A stretch of DNA of 7,919 nt from positions 1 through 7,919 of the forward strand of contig JBIOYL010000223.1 in NCBI GenBank assembly GCA_044870185.1, in the 5' to 3' direction. Positions 7,567 through 7,919 of this stretch are shown one piece after another. The DNA is from JBIOYL01 sp044870185. GTDB taxonomy: Bacteria > Actinomycetota > CALGFH01. Each line of letters starts with the position of its first letter. Within the stretch, counting starts at the first letter, position 1. A program made the translations under genes and the position numbers. Under the pieces are notes generated by a model. It was not told the DNA's origin. It was given only the letters and a program-made list of their open reading frames with translations, and made no database searches.

Positions 7567-7919
7567 CCTTGGCTTCAGAGGACCACCCAGCCCACGATGC
7601 CCTCTCAACGAGCTTCGCTGCGCCGTTCACCAGCGGTCATCCGGTGGCCGGCATGCTGGCCGAGGCCCGTGTCTAGGTGCCGGCGCCTGGACCATGGCGG
7701 GAATCGTCGTCGACCTGGGCGACCAGCGACCCGCCGGCTGCCCACCCAGCCGGACCGGCTGGGTGGCGGGATCGACCCCGCTGACCCCCAGACCGAGCGA
7801 GAGCCATACCATCATCGACCATCGACAGTACCACCCAACCGGACGGGGTCGTACTCCAGGCGTGCGGAACTCGCCGCGTGGTCACGAGCAGCAGGTACCG
7901 AACACATGACAGTGTGTGC
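7567..7919. other. Right-edge intergenic region
   Basis: No supported gene. It holds a near-palindrome at 7646-7661 (GGCCGGCATGCTGGCC, one mismatched pair), the strong hairpin at 7742-7766, and ACAC-ATGACA-GTGT at 7902-7915 close to the edge. A forward frame from an ATG at 7694 runs to 7909 (70 codons or so) but is Pro/Arg/Ser-rich and spans the hairpin, so it was not called. A promoter for a gene beyond the window could lie here. Confidence 0.45.
7742..7766 (+). terminator. Strong G+C-rich hairpin, possible terminator
   Basis: CCACCCAGCCGG (7742-7753) and CCGGCTGGGTGG (7755-7766) are perfect 12-bp complements around a single A. In RNA this folds as an 11-bp stem with a GAC loop. The outer CCCG/CGGG bases could extend it past an internal bulge. 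It lies about 175 nt after the flavoprotein stop. No U-tract follows, as in many high-GC terminators. Because it is symmetrical it could stop transcription from either side, or be a protein-binding palindrome. Confidence 0.45.

Noticed and set aside
6121..7608. Reverse-strand open frame of about 495 codons opposite the flavoprotein gene
   Set aside because: Antisense shadow. The forward product has two FAD motifs and the dimerisation motif in the right order.

Overview
The window is high in G+C. Its protein genes use G or C at almost every third codon position, and the hairpins that could act as terminators are G+C-rich and lack a U-tract. The protein families and the Shine-Dalgarno sites fit a high-GC bacterium, most likely an Actinomycetota or a similar soil lineage. 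Nothing seen here fixes the genus.

Positions 1-1422 are gene-poor and look like decayed or mobile DNA. They hold two small non-coding inverted-repeat elements (252-358 and 355-465) joined head to tail through one shared CTAG. Beside them is a short reverse-strand fragment (462-686) that reads like the start of a helix-turn-helix protein and stops exactly at the outer CTAG. The rest of this stretch has no gene I can support.

Positions 1423-7566 hold four well-supported enzyme genes. A zinc-dependent glucose 1-dehydrogenase (1423-2475, reverse) is divergent from three forward genes: a GH15 glucoamylase/trehalase-type hydrolase (3005-4861), an SMP-30/gluconolactonase (5006-5923), and a flavoprotein of the pyridine nucleotide-disulfide oxidoreductase fold (6115-7566). 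The 529-bp divergent gap carries a TATAAT box, a 10-bp perfect hairpin and a 7-bp inverted repeat. The GH15 start at 3005 is set by an AGGGGG site.

The families suggest a route, by inference: GH15 releases glucose from trehalose or an alpha-glucan, the dehydrogenase oxidises glucose to glucono-lactone with NAD(P)+, and the SMP-30 enzyme opens the lactone to gluconate. The flavoprotein could reoxidise the NAD(P)H. It has lost both redox cysteines and the C-terminal catalytic histidine of its family, so it cannot be a conventional disulfide reductase. This is the most unusual protein in the window.

Positions 7567-7919 are intergenic and contain a near-perfect 25-bp palindrome that may end the forward transcript.
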